This document shows, one piece after another, positions 17,121 through 26,157 of a DNA stretch of 64,000 nt. Source of the DNA: Stenomitos frigidus_A (lineage in GTDB: Bacteria > Cyanobacteriota > Cyanobacteriia > Leptolyngbyales > Leptolyngbyaceae); contig NZ_CAWNSW010000133.1 of the NCBI RefSeq assembly GCF_963877135.1, positions 1-64,000 of the forward strand. Direction: 5' to 3'. The notes below the pieces were generated by a model. That model was not told where the DNA came from, searched no databases, and saw only the letters and a list, made by a program, of their open reading frames with translations. Position 1 is the stretch's first letter, and each line of letters opens with the position of its first letter. The position numbers were made by a program, and so were the translations under genes.

Positions 17121-17196
17121 AGAACGCCCCTGGACGTCTTGCCGTGTTTCGACTCCAGGGGCGTTCTTCATTGTACTCCTCACACATTCATAAATG
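17121..17196 (+). ncRNA. Candidate small RNA: 14-bp hairpin plus Yfr1-like 11-mer
   Basis: agaacgcccctgga (17121-17134) and tccaggggcgttct (17154-17167) form a perfect 14-bp stem with a 19-nt loop. Seven bases later comes actcctcacac (17175-17185), identical to the unpaired motif I recall for the cyanobacterial small RNA Yfr1. A weak 5-bp hairpin (acatt-cata-aatgt) follows. Yfr1 normally ends in a strong terminator hairpin, which I do not see, so the hairpin could instead be an unrelated terminator. The spacer (16996-17431) has no gene. Confidence 0.25.
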
Positions 17197-17431
17197 TAGC
17201 ACATGTTTGCTTGAGCTGTAAACCCTGTGACGGAAATGAAAGTGGCGCTCTTGGTTGGGCGCTACGTTATCCGCAATACTGAGCGTTGAACACGTCTGTT
17301 GATAGGCATGACAGCCATTCTCGCTACTTGACTGATGCATGGCCGATGGCGCAGACGTGAGACATGGAATGATTCGACGACTCCTTCTATGAAGCGTTAT
17401 TGTTTAGAGCAGTAGACTCTAGGCGATCGCT

Positions 17432-17908
17432 ATGAACAAACCGTTGGATGTAGAGCAGTCGATCGAGCTTGCTACGCGCCTTAAAAGCAAAGCCAAAGCA
17501 CCTTTCGATAATGCGTATCGTGCTGCCCTGGCAACCACAGGTGCAACCTATGTACAGGGTTTTCTAGCGATGTCTGGCCAGCCGCACAAGCCGCTTGAGC
17601 ATAGCTGGATTGAAATGAGCGATCGGCTGATCGACCCGACTCTGCCCCATCTCAATCGATCGGCTGAAGCGCTTCACTACTTCTCGGCACACCAACTGAG
17701 TGTGAAGCAACTAAAAGCGGCGATCGAAGAAGCGAAGGAAGATTACCCCGATGACGACCCCTTGCCGATTTATGGGGCATCACCGTACGAGTACTATGGC
17801 GATTTGATGCTGGGTGGCAACGATTATGTGGCAGCGTATAACGCCGCTGCTGCCAAATGTCAGGAGCTGAAACAGGCTAAAGCAGCCTCAAATGGGCTAG
17901 AAGGCTAA
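17432..17908 (+). CDS. Conserved hypothetical protein, 158 aa
   Basis: A soluble, acidic, helix-rich protein without signal peptide or membrane segment. It has a Lys/Ala-rich N-terminal helix, a central PHKPLEHSWIEMSDRLIDPT segment with conserved-looking aromatic and acidic positions, a DDDPLPIYGASPYEY loop and an Ala-rich C-terminal helix. I do not recognise the family. It is monocistronic. The upstream region carries a HIP1 site and no obvious ribosome-binding site. Confidence 0.65.
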   Translation: MNKPLDVEQSIELATRLKSKAKAPFDNAYRAALATTGATYVQGFLAMSGQPHKPLEHSWIEMSDRLIDPTLPHLNRSAEALHYFSAHQLSVKQLKAAIEEAKEDYPDDDPLPIYGASPYEYYGDLMLGGNDYVAAYNAAAAKCQELKQAKAASNGLEG

Positions 17909-18295
17909 GGAACACGAATTTAATCACTCCGGCATTTCCCGTAGGGGCGCACGGCCGTGCGCCCCTACCTGGAAACAATTTGTCGATTTTATTTAATCCA
18001 CGATCCTAAGGGCCATTTCGTAGTCCGTTCTCCGTGGCTTACTGAGTCTGACTTCATACAGGGGATGAGCCATCCCTGTAATTTTGCCGATCAAATTTAT
18101 AAAATCGTCCTGTTTTTTTTGATCAAGGCTGTAAAAAGAATTGAAAGGCTTGGTTGACGCTTACGGGTTCGATCAATTTTTGTGATCACATCTGACGAGA
18201 GCTGGGTGCTCTGATTTTTATAGGAGTCGATGAGTCGCGACGGTTGAAAACGTTGGAGTACAGCCAGGCTGGAGATTCGCCAGGAGCTGTTTTCT
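17909..18295. other. Spacer with palindrome, no gene
   Basis: About 390 bases. It contains the perfect 28-bp palindrome at 17941-17968, an A/T-rich stretch with tttttttt near 18113-18120 flanked by gatcaa words, and no credible gene. The reading frame at 17957 starts inside the palindrome and is rejected. Confidence 0.5.
17941..17968. repeat. 28-bp perfect palindrome, copy 2
   Basis: Both arms, gtaggggcgcacgg and ccgtgcgcccctac, are exact reverse complements with no loop. It is the same element as at 4078-4105. Such elements are dispersed in many cyanobacterial genomes. It lies 32 bp after the preceding gene. Confidence 0.8.
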
Positions 18296-18820
18296 GTGAA
18301 GATTGGTCAAGAGGCTTGGCCGCTGCGTGATCATCTGCGGCATCGCGATGAGGGGTTTACCTTACTTGAAGTAACGATCGTGCTGGTGATTAGCGCCATT
18401 TTGGCAGCGATCGCCTTGCCATCTTTTCTGAATCAAACCAGTAAAGCAAAGCAGGTTGAAGCAAAGATGTACCTCGGCACGCTGAATCGTGCGCAGCAGG
18501 GATATATGCTAGAACGGGCTCGCTTTGCTGCTAGTGTCAATGAGTTGGGTATTACACTTTATAACAGCCCAAACTATAGCTACTCGATTCAACTGGATGG
18601 TGGGGGTACTCAATACGCCGTTCACCATGCCAAAGCACTGAGTGCAAGCCTGAGACCTTATGTTGGCATGGCAGCAGTCGCTCAGGACAGCGCGGGTAAT
18701 GCCAGAATCGACACTGTTTTATGTGAATCAAAAACAGCCCAGCAAGGGAAGGCTGATCAGCCAGTGCTCGCTCCTACGGCAGTAGATTGCGCTAACACTA
18801 CGGAACCTGTCGGTCAGTAA
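18296..18820 (+). CDS. Type IV pilin-like protein
   Basis: A 174-aa prepilin. The leader of 20 residues ends in DEG, and the prepilin peptidase site is G20-F21 with Glu at +5 (FTLLEVTIVLVISAILAAIALPSF), the canonical N-terminal helix of PilA/GspH-type pilins. A Gln/Ala-rich spine follows, then a globular domain with VNELGITLYNSPNYSYSIQL. Two cysteines (LCESKT near 142 and VDCANT near 164) could form the C-terminal disulfide loop. The start is GTG at 18296. It may be a major or minor pilin, or a pseudopilin; no other pil genes are adjacent. Confidence 0.88.
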   Translation: MKIGQEAWPLRDHLRHRDEGFTLLEVTIVLVISAILAAIALPSFLNQTSKAKQVEAKMYLGTLNRAQQGYMLERARFAASVNELGITLYNSPNYSYSIQLDGGGTQYAVHHAKALSASLRPYVGMAAVAQDSAGNARIDTVLCESKTAQQGKADQPVLAPTAVDCANTTEPVGQ

Positions 18821-18868
18821 GGTATGGCTGAACGCCACTCATGGCTCTACATTTGCTGGAACTTCTCG

Positions 18869-19936
18869 TTATGCCTGCGATTGGCGTGCTGTTTTCCAGA
18901 CTTGCCAGCCGATGAAGCTTAAAAGTACCGTTGCGCCGATCGCATAACCCAGTCCACTTGGCATCCCAGAAACCGCCAGTGCTAACGTTCCAGCCCAGAG
19001 CGTTAACGAATAGATGAACAATACCGTCAGACGTTGCGATAACCCAGCTTGCAGCAAGCGATGGTGTAAATGACGTTTGTCAGCCACAAAGGGCGACTTC
19101 CCACGCCTCAAGCGATCCAAAATAACAGCCGACATATCTAAAATGGGAACCGCCAGAATGAGGTAAGGCAGCACAACCGCCACCGTTAACGCGACTGTTG
19201 TCACTCCTTTCACCAGCCCAATAATCCCAATGCCTGCCAACGAAAACCCCATGAAGTAGGCGCCGCCATCGCCCATAAAAATCTGAGCCGGATTAAAGTT
19301 ATAGCGGAGAAAGCCCAGCGCCCCACCTGCCAATGCAGCTGCAATCAACGCGGCAGCCGGCTGCTTCATAAAGAGGCAGACAATAAACATGACGACAGCC
19401 GCAATGCCACTTACCCCTGCAGCCAGACCGTCGAGACCATCAATCCAATTAATGGCATTTGCCATACCCACCAGCCAGACGATCGTAATCGGTAGGCTCA
19501 CCCAATCGGGCAACGACACAAGACCGACCGTTGGGATGGTCAGAAAATCAATCTGAACGCCAACTTTCCAGGCAAGCCCTGCCACGATCGCTTGCAAAAT
19601 CAGGCGGGTAATGGGAGATAAGCTAAAAAGATCATCGGCAAGCCCAATCAAAAAGAAGGCTAAGGCACCGATTGTCACCCCCCACACTTCGTATTCTTTG
19701 TCAGGCGGCAGCACCCCAAAGCCACCTGTCCACCAGACAATTAACAGCCCCGCTAAGGTACCCAAAAAGATCGAAATGCCACCGAGACGAACCATCGGGT
19801 GCTTGTGAATCTTTCTACCACCTGGTTTGTCAAAATGTCCGCTCTTGAGACCGACTTTTTTGACGATCGGGGTTGCCAGGAGAACAACCGCTAAAGAAAC
19901 CAAAAAGGCGATGAGGTTATACAGAGGATCAGGCAT
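18869..19936 (-). CDS. Undecaprenyl-phosphate sugar-1-phosphate transferase (MraY/WecA family)
   Basis: A 355-aa polytopic membrane protein with about ten hydrophobic helices. It has the PNPT family motifs: GGRKIHKHPMVRLGG near residue 40, the catalytic acidic loop LADDLFSLSP, NAINWIDGLDGLAAGV (about 160-175), FMGDGGAYFMG, and the C-terminal DKRHLHHRLL histidine motif typical of WecA/TagO/TarO enzymes rather than MraY. It probably attaches a GlcNAc-1-phosphate-type sugar to undecaprenyl phosphate to start surface polysaccharide or wall-glycan synthesis. It is convergent with the pilin gene, 48 bp apart. Confidence 0.92.
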   Translation of the reverse strand: MPDPLYNLIAFLVSLAVVLLATPIVKKVGLKSGHFDKPGGRKIHKHPMVRLGGISIFLGTLAGLLIVWWTGGFGVLPPDKEYEVWGVTIGALAFFLIGLADDLFSLSPITRLILQAIVAGLAWKVGVQIDFLTIPTVGLVSLPDWVSLPITIVWLVGMANAINWIDGLDGLAAGVSGIAAVVMFIVCLFMKQPAAALIAAALAGGALGFLRYNFNPAQIFMGDGGAYFMGFSLAGIGIIGLVKGVTTVALTVAVVLPYLILAVPILDMSAVILDRLRRGKSPFVADKRHLHHRLLQAGLSQRLTVLFIYSLTLWAGTLALAVSGMPSGLGYAIGATVLLSFIGWQVWKTARQSQA

Positions 19937-20487
19937 CTGGATGGGTAAGTCGAGGATAAGCGACAGGCAGAGTGTACTACACTTCAGATAATAGTTAGCA
20001 AAGAGTTGGCAATCTCACTTCGTTGGGAGTGAATGAAGCTCCTTAAGCGTATACGCTTAAAATGAAATCGAGCTGAGTTTAAAGCGCTTAAACCGTGTTT
20101 GGATGAGACTTTAAATCTCTGGCTGCAAACCTAACGCTTCAGTGGACGGCATTGGCATTAGGATTGGTATTGCTCCTAACATCGATCGACGCGTTCCCCT
20201 GTACCTGCTCCGCTTGCGGTTATGACTAGAAGCAAGCGTTGCTCTAATGCCTTATACACCCACAAGCAGTCTTGACCGGGAACTGTGGCAGACACAAACG
20301 TTTATGTTCGTATGTTTGCCTCGTTCAAGAGCGATCGCGTTATAGTTCTTTTGTACTAAAATATAGTCTGCCTGCTGGGTAGCACCACGACTACTGGTGG
20401 AAACCAGTCTGTCTGTCAGCTTTCCTTGACGGTGTTTCAACGGTTAACCGCGATCTTGACAGGAGGCTCGCACGGAGCCGGGCACCT
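19937..20487. other. Divergent spacer with palindromes
   Basis: About 550 bases between the divergent transferase and HTH genes. A perfect 18-bp palindrome, ttaagcgtatacgcttaa, lies at 20043-20060, and a related tttaaagcgcttaaa lies about 35 bp further on. Both contain an aagcg/cgctt core, as an operator pair might. cggttaaccg at 20441-20450 is another perfect palindrome. The 62-codon minus-strand frame at 20252 is not credible. Confidence 0.45.
20465..20479 (+). promoter_or_regulatory. Hairpin covering the ribosome-binding site
   Basis: ggctc and gagcc pair around gcacg. The ggag at 20474-20477, ten bases before the ATG at 20488, is partly in the right arm, so the only good ribosome-binding site may be masked. 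A better aggagg lies at 20461-20466 but is 21 bases from the ATG. Confidence 0.35.
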
Positions 20488-21165
20488 ATGACTAAACTCT
20501 TACGTACCGCGATAGACAATGCAGGCAGTAATCTAGTGCGCTATGCCGTTATCTTCGGCGCTACCTTATGCCTGGTAGGAGTGGTTTCTACGCTTGTGCA
20601 GACACTGCTGCCATTGCTTCAAATACTGGTGCCACTGCTGGCCGTTTGGTGGCTCTGGCAACGTTATCGCAAGGTTCAAAACCGTCAGCAAAAACACTTA
20701 CACACAACCTTTTATCGTCTGTTGCAAGAACATCAGGGACGCATGACCCTGCTCGATTTTGCAATGACTGCGGAGATACCCGCGATCGCCGCTCGTTATT
20801 ATCTTGACAACCGAGCCAAAGAATTCGCTGCCCGTTTTGAAGTCACAGAACAAGGCGATGTCGTTTACGTCTTCTCAACGCTGCAATTTTCTCGCATGCA
20901 GCCTAGCCCTACAGCAACGCCTGTGGCCAGTGAAGACAGTATGAATGAGTTGCAGCGTTCCAAGGCATTAAGTCAGGCTGAACTTGCCAAACGATTGGGT
21001 GTGGCGGCAAAAACAGTTAGCCGCAAGAAGCACTTGTCTACGCTCAGCGATTGGACTCAAACGCGTGATCCCAACGGCGTAAGTTGGTCTTATGACGCTC
21101 AAGCGCAACGCTTTTTTCCAGTGAGCGATCGTCCATCGGCACAGTCTGAAACAGAACATCGCTGA
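20488..21165 (+). CDS. Membrane-anchored protein with helix-turn-helix region
   Basis: 225 aa, not matched to a named family. Residues about 17-58 form one or two hydrophobic helices. Residues about 63-135 read as a winged-helix-like module (FYRLLQEHQGRMTLLDFAMT, then a strand pair EVTEQGDVVYVFSTL). Residues about 160-180 (LSQAELAKRLGVAAKTVSRK) are a clear helix-turn-helix, followed by a tail with DWTQTRDPNGVSWSY. It could be a membrane-tethered regulator or a structural protein. Two HTH-like modules on one membrane anchor is an unusual layout. Its ribosome-binding site may be sequestered in a hairpin. Confidence 0.7.
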   Translation: MTKLLRTAIDNAGSNLVRYAVIFGATLCLVGVVSTLVQTLLPLLQILVPLLAVWWLWQRYRKVQNRQQKHLHTTFYRLLQEHQGRMTLLDFAMTAEIPAIAARYYLDNRAKEFAARFEVTEQGDVVYVFSTLQFSRMQPSPTATPVASEDSMNELQRSKALSQAELAKRLGVAAKTVSRKKHLSTLSDWTQTRDPNGVSWSYDAQAQRFFPVSDRPSAQSETEHR

Positions 21166-21364
21166 TTAAGCAAAACGCTGGCAAAACCTGCCCGTATCCA
21201 ACGGTAAATTTTTGCTTGGAAATCTCCTGAGTTGTCAGTTGGAAATGACCTTCCACGCCCCACAATCATACTCACAGGTTCTAAACTTTCCAGCGCGATC
21301 GTTAGGGTGACTACGTGCGGGTGAGCAACGGAGCCATCAGCCTTGCAGGACGTTTCTCAGTCAA

Positions 21365-21946
21365 TCAGGGTTGAAACTTGAGCTGACCAGAATGAATCAC
21401 GCCCATTTCGCCACAGGCATCGGTGTAGTACCAGGCACCAACGGTGCCATAGGTGTGAATGGTTCGGCGCTCTCGGATCGCGCATAAAACCTTGCCATTC
21501 GGTGCGGTTCTGACATTGGAGGGTGGGTCGAAGACGGTGGCGATGTTGTTGCTAGACGGTCTGCGCCCCTGATAACCACAGACAACCGTCAGCATCTGCT
21601 GGGTGGCTGACGACTGCGGGCGATTCCGTTGACGTTCTGGAAACGTGACCCAGGAGCCATCTTGGCAGTTTGCCTGGCTCTGGATGCGTTCTTGCCCTAG
21701 ATAGTAGACAAAGTCCACACTTTTAGCACTGGCTCTGGTAATCGAGCACAGGTCTACATTCAGGCTTTGCCCACCCACTGCTTGCCCCGCATAGTAGTTA
21801 CAGGATTGTGCCACGATCGGCTGTAACGGTACTACTGCACCCGTTACTAGACCAATGACCATTAAGGCAGGCATGACTTGAGTAACCGTAGCCTTCACTA
21901 TAAACACCTCATTGACTGGCTGCTCAAAACCGAAAAAGCGACCCAT
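21365..21946 (-). CDS. Secreted protein with SH3-like C-terminal domain
   Basis: A 193-aa exported protein. A hydrophobic segment at about residues 20-45 (VTQVMPALMVIGLVTGAVV) is a signal peptide or anchor, and the true start may be the methionine closer to it. The middle has several cysteines (QSCNYYAGQ, VDLCSIT, QANCQDG, VVCGYQG), probably disulfide-bonded. Residues about 140-190 (SNVRTAPNGKVLCAIRERRT onward) match a bacterial SH3 domain, which often binds cell wall. Function unknown. It is monocistronic. Confidence 0.75.
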   Translation of the reverse strand: MGRFFGFEQPVNEVFIVKATVTQVMPALMVIGLVTGAVVPLQPIVAQSCNYYAGQAVGGQSLNVDLCSITRASAKSVDFVYYLGQERIQSQANCQDGSWVTFPERQRNRPQSSATQQMLTVVCGYQGRRPSSNNIATVFDPPSNVRTAPNGKVLCAIRERRTIHTYGTVGAWYYTDACGEMGVIHSGQLKFQP

Positions 21947-22093
21947 ACAGGATCAAGTCGTTGAGAAAGACGGCTGTGCCTGATGTGATTATCGCTGTGC
22001 GATCGCCTGCGTCAGTCATAGCCTGCTTCCTCCATGAGTGCCTACTGCCTGACTGTATTCTTTACATATTCAACGCGATGTGCAACTAATTTG

Positions 22094-22180
22094 CCCTCAT
22101 CCCAACCCTTCTCCTTGGGGAGAAGGGCTTTCGGACTTTTCTGGTTCCCTCTCCTGCTGGGAGAGGGCTAGGGAGAGGGC
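22094..22180. repeat. Dispersed double-hairpin repeat
   Basis: cccttctcc-ttgg-ggagaaggg, followed by ccctctcc-tgctg-ggagaggg and a trailing ctagggagagggc. This paired element is widely dispersed in cyanobacteria and other bacteria. It fills part of the 400-base spacer between the SH3 protein and the rhomboid gene; nothing else is recognisable there. Confidence 0.7.
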
Positions 22181-22346
22181 AGTCTTGGCAGACGTTTCAG
22201 GAAAGTCGCACGTCGCGTTATTCACCTAACTTTTAAGTCCTCAAAAGCAGGTACGCCAATTTTATGTGCAGGCAAGAAAGCATCGAGCACAATGAGAGGA
22301 ACCAAACGCAAGCATATGCAAATGAGCCTTCATCGACGGCCTTCCA

Positions 22347-23033
22347 ATGATTAGCGATTTCTTTCTTCAAAGCAGGCTGCTGACTTCTGGATTGGTGCTA
22401 GCTTTCTTTGCGCTCTGTCTCGTACTCAAAGCTGATTTTTGGCTACTCTTCCCCGCCCTCGCTCTACCCGTTGTCCTCACATGGCTTCTGTGGCTGTTGA
22501 GTACCCTCTTTTTCGGTGGTGCCTTCAATCAACTAGGAGTTCGACCGCGTCAACTTAATGGCGTATGGGGCATTCTCTTGGCTCCTGTACTGCATAACCA
22601 TGCCAGGGCAGATGAAGCCCAGCATCTCGTTGGTAATACAGTCGCCTTCTTGAGTTTTGGTGGCTTTATTGTTATGCCCAGAGGCCTTGCTGACTTTCTC
22701 CTCATTACGGCTGTTGTGGCGCTCAGTAGTGGCTGTTTTACCTGGCTTTGCGGTCGTGAAGGTTCCAATCATATCGGCGCGAGTGGCATCCTTTATGGAT
22801 ACTTCGGCTTCCTACTGCTGCGTGGCTTCTACGAGCATCAGGTCGCCGCAATTTTACTTTCGATGCTCATGATGGCTTTCTACAGTCCGCTGCTGCTGGG
22901 GATTTTTCCACAAAATGAACGGATCTCTTGGGAAATGCATTTCGGTGGCTTTGTGGGTGGTTTAGCAACCGCTTGCTACTTCAATACGATTCAAGCCAAC
23001 GCTAAATCACTACTGCCAACGTTTTTGCCATAG
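22347..23033 (+). CDS. Rhomboid family intramembrane serine protease
   Basis: A 228-aa protein with six or seven hydrophobic helices. Rhomboids cleave transmembrane substrates inside the bilayer with a Ser-His dyad. Here the Ser is in GASG (Ser146), the His in WEMHFGG (His198), and HLVGN on an earlier helix provides the oxyanion-side His/Asn. The length fits the compact bacterial form. The substrate is unknown. It is monocistronic, and the ATG at 22347 follows a weak purine stretch. Confidence 0.9.
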   Translation: MISDFFLQSRLLTSGLVLAFFALCLVLKADFWLLFPALALPVVLTWLLWLLSTLFFGGAFNQLGVRPRQLNGVWGILLAPVLHNHARADEAQHLVGNTVAFLSFGGFIVMPRGLADFLLITAVVALSSGCFTWLCGREGSNHIGASGILYGYFGFLLLRGFYEHQVAAILLSMLMMAFYSPLLLGIFPQNERISWEMHFGGFVGGLATACYFNTIQANAKSLLPTFLP

Positions 23034-23212
23034 TAAGCGTATGCGTCAGCAGCGGTAATGGGCGTTTGCGATCGCTCTTCGCCCCATATGAAGCTCAGAA
23101 ACCTGAAGCTGCCGACTTAATAAACTAATGAAGTGGCAGCGGTTCAGGCTGTTCTTAAGGGCACAATACAAGCTGTACCAGCAGGCGGCAAGCCTTGGGT
23201 TTGTAGTGAAGT

Positions 23213-24566
23213 ATGGTTATCAGCGCAACCGCTCTTACCGCCTCTGAATTGAAAGCTGCGATCGTCCGCGATCCTCTAACGGCCTCACCAGAGGCGACAG
23301 TGATGGAGGCAATCGCTCGAATGAGCGGCCCGCGCTACCCGCCTCAAGGATGAATTTCTTGCCAACATGAGTCATGAACTCCGCACGCCCCTTAACGCGA
23401 TTCTGGGCATGCCGAAGGGCTCCAAGAACAAGTCTTTGGCCCGATCAACGCAGGACAGCGCAAAGCCTTGCAAACGGTTGAGCGGAGCGGCATCCATCTG
23501 CTGGAGTTAATCAGTGAATTCTGGATGTCGCCAAAATTGAAGCTGGACAGATGGAACTGGACTGCACCGCCATTTCAGTAACGCATCTCTGCCAATCCAG
23601 TCTCGCGTTTGTCAAACAGCAGGCACTCCAAAAGCGCATTCAGCTTCAGGTCAAGTTGCCATCCTCGCTCCCCGATCTACTGGTGGATGAACGCCGCATT
23701 CGCCAGGTGCTCATTAACCTGCTCAATAATGCCGTCAAATTTACCCCAGACGGGGGAGGCGTTACCCTCGAAGCGGCTCAAGGTTCACTGGAATACTACC
23801 GAGCCTGCTCCGCAAGAGTTTCTACGCCTTGCCGTCAGCGATACAGGAATTGGTATCTCGCCAGAGAACAGTCAACGCCTGTTTCAGCCCTTTAAATTGA
23901 TAGCGCTTTGAACCGTCAATATGCGGGTACAGGCTTAGGATTAGCGTTGGTGAAGCAAGTCGTTGAACTCCACGGCGGTAGGGTGGGACTCACCAGTCAA
24001 CTGGGTTGGGGCAGTTCCTTCACGATCGACTTACCCTGTACGTCCAGTGTGGTGTTCTCACTGCAAACACCCGCTGGTGATCAACCTGTCGTATGTCTGG
24101 GTCAGGATGTTCCTACCGACGAAACGGTTCGCCAAACACCCCTCATTTTGCTAGTCGAAGATAACGAAGCCAATATCAGTACGGTTTCTAGCTACCTCAG
24201 AGCGAAAGGCTATCGTCTTCTCTTAGCCACGCATGGACAAGCCGCGATTGACCTTGCTACCACTCACCAGCCCGACTTGATTTTGATGGATATTCAAATG
24301 CCAGGTATGGATGGGCTCACAGCCACGAGGCAGATTCGCCGGGCGGTGCCTCGATTCAGATTGCCGATTTGGGACCAGGCGTGCCGGATGACTTACGGCA
24401 GAAGATTTTTGAGAAATATGAAGTTGGCACCTTCATGCAAAATGTCTCCCAGATAGGGCTGGGGGTAGCTTTCTGCAAAATGGTTGTTGAGGCACACGAC
24501 AGTGAAATCAGCGTGAAAAATAACCAGCCCAGAGGCTCTATTTTTGAAATTATCTTGCCTCAATAA
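23213..24566 (+). pseudogene. Broken, chimeric hybrid sensor histidine kinase
   Basis: A decayed two-component gene in several frames. Residues from the ATG at 23213 (ELKAAIVRDPLTASPEATVM) resemble the start of a CBS/PAS sensor but run straight into the H-box FLANMSHELRTPLNAILG in another frame, so the sensor part is deleted. LQEQVFGPINAGQRKALQTV, then LDVAKIEAGQMELDC, the N-box LLNNAVKFTPDGG, SDTGIGISPENSQ and GTGLGLALVKQVVELHGG follow through at least four frameshifts. A receiver domain (LILLVEDNEANIS, LILMDIQMPGMDGL) breaks off after ATRQIRR near 24340. There it is joined to the end of a different kinase (GVPDDLRQKIFEKYE, GLGVAFCKMVVEAHD) that stops at 24566. Confidence 0.85.
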
Positions 24567-24629
24567 TCTCAGCCCCTTTTGTTTGAGCCCTCCAAGCTCC
24601 AACTAATTCTGGGAGACGATCGCGGCACC

Positions 24630-26111
24630 TCAAAATTGCTCTACGCTCTCAAACTGCTTTGACACGCTAGCATTTGCACCTTCACCACAGGTACGCGGCG
24701 TCGGAAAAATCTTGCCAGGGTTTGCGAGTTCCTTGGGATTAAACGTTTGGCGTACCCATTGCATCGTTTCCAGATCCGGTTCGCTGAACATTTCTGGCAT
24801 GTAACACCGTTTGTCGGCCCCGATGCCGTGTTCACCTGAAATGCTACCGCCGACCTGCACGCAGAGCTTGAGAATGGCACCGCCCAATGACTCCACCTGC
24901 TCTAACGCACCGGGAACCGCATTGTCGTAAAGGATCAGCGGATGCAAGTTGCCGTCGCCTGCATGAAACACATTCGCCACGTTGTAGCCGTGCTTGTCGC
25001 CCAACTCTGCGATCGTCTTCAGCACGTACTCCAGCTTGGTACGAGGAATCACGCCGTCCTGCACATAATAGTCGGGACTGATTTTGCCCATTGCTGCGAA
25101 TGCTGCCTTGCGCCCTTTCCATAACGTCAAACGTTCTTCCACATCGGTGGCAATGCGAACGCTACGAGCTCCATTCTGGAAACAGATCGCCTCGACCCGC
25201 TGGCTGTTTGCAGCTGCTTCAATTTCTAGCCCATCAACTTCAACCAGCAAAATTGCTTCCGCGTCACGAGGATAGCAGTTCGTACACACGACATCCTCTA
25301 CAGCATTGATGCTGAAGTTATCCATCATCTCCATCCCGCCAGGAATGATGCCCGCACTAATGATGTCTGAGACGGTCGCACCTGCCGCTTCAACGCTGGT
25401 GAAGTCTGCCAGTAAGACGCGAACAGATTCAGGTGTTTTGAGGATTTTAAGCGTGATTTCAGTGGCAATGCCCAGGGTGCCTTCCGAGCCGACAAACAGC
25501 CCTGTAAGGTCGTATCCCGGCATTTCAGGCACGGTACCGCCCACATCAACGATCGACCCATCCGGCAAGACCAGTTTCAAGCCCAACACATGATTCGTGG
25601 TCACACCGTACTTCAGACAGTGGACACCACCGGAGTTCTCCGCCACGTTACCGCCAACAGAGCAAATGATTTGACTGGATGGATCAGGCGCGTAGTAAAA
25701 GCCTGCCCCACTCACCGCCTGGGTGACCCAGTTATTAATCACCCCAGGTTGCACAACGACCCGCTGATTTTCGAGATCGATGTCGAGAATGCGCTTCATG
25801 AGGGCGGTGACGATCAAAACACAATCGTCGGTAGGCAAGGCACCGCCAGAAAGACCCGTGCCAGAGCCCCGCGCGACGAAGGGGATGGAGTAGCGATCGC
25901 ACACCTTCACCAGAGCGGCGACATCTTCTGTGGTACGCGGTAAAACGACGACAGAGGGACGATTCCGGTAACTCGTCAGCCCATCACACTCATACACCAG
26001 CAGTTCTTCACGCTTACGCACAACTCCGTTTTTACCCAGAATCGCTTCAAACGCCTGGATGACCGGTTGCCAATTGCGTTTCGTGTCTTGCTGCGGTTCC
26101 TGAATGAGCAT
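24630..26111 (-). CDS. glcD: Glycolate dehydrogenase FAD-binding subunit GlcD
   Basis: A 493-aa FAD-linked oxidase. It has the PCMH-type FAD domain with PFVARGSGTGLSGGALP (about residues 77-93) and the C-terminal domain with FHAGDGNLHPLI and SGEHGIGADKRCYMP (about 420-434). The family oxidises 2-hydroxy acids; in cyanobacteria GlcD oxidises photorespiratory glycolate to glyoxylate, and some members use D-lactate. No glcE or glcF is adjacent, as usual in cyanobacteria. It is downstream of miaA on the same strand, 46 bp apart, and could share its transcript. Confidence 0.93.
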   Translation of the reverse strand: MLIQEPQQDTKRNWQPVIQAFEAILGKNGVVRKREELLVYECDGLTSYRNRPSVVVLPRTTEDVAALVKVCDRYSIPFVARGSGTGLSGGALPTDDCVLIVTALMKRILDIDLENQRVVVQPGVINNWVTQAVSGAGFYYAPDPSSQIICSVGGNVAENSGGVHCLKYGVTTNHVLGLKLVLPDGSIVDVGGTVPEMPGYDLTGLFVGSEGTLGIATEITLKILKTPESVRVLLADFTSVEAAGATVSDIISAGIIPGGMEMMDNFSINAVEDVVCTNCYPRDAEAILLVEVDGLEIEAAANSQRVEAICFQNGARSVRIATDVEERLTLWKGRKAAFAAMGKISPDYYVQDGVIPRTKLEYVLKTIAELGDKHGYNVANVFHAGDGNLHPLILYDNAVPGALEQVESLGGAILKLCVQVGGSISGEHGIGADKRCYMPEMFSEPDLETMQWVRQTFNPKELANPGKIFPTPRTCGEGANASVSKQFESVEQF

Positions 26112-26157
26112 GGTGGTGATGTGCCGCTAAGTCGTCAGAGAGATTGTCTTCTTATTA

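Noticed and set aside
20450..20490. tRNA or riboswitch before the HTH gene
   Set aside because: The hairpin is only 5 bp and no T-loop or conserved riboswitch core is seen.
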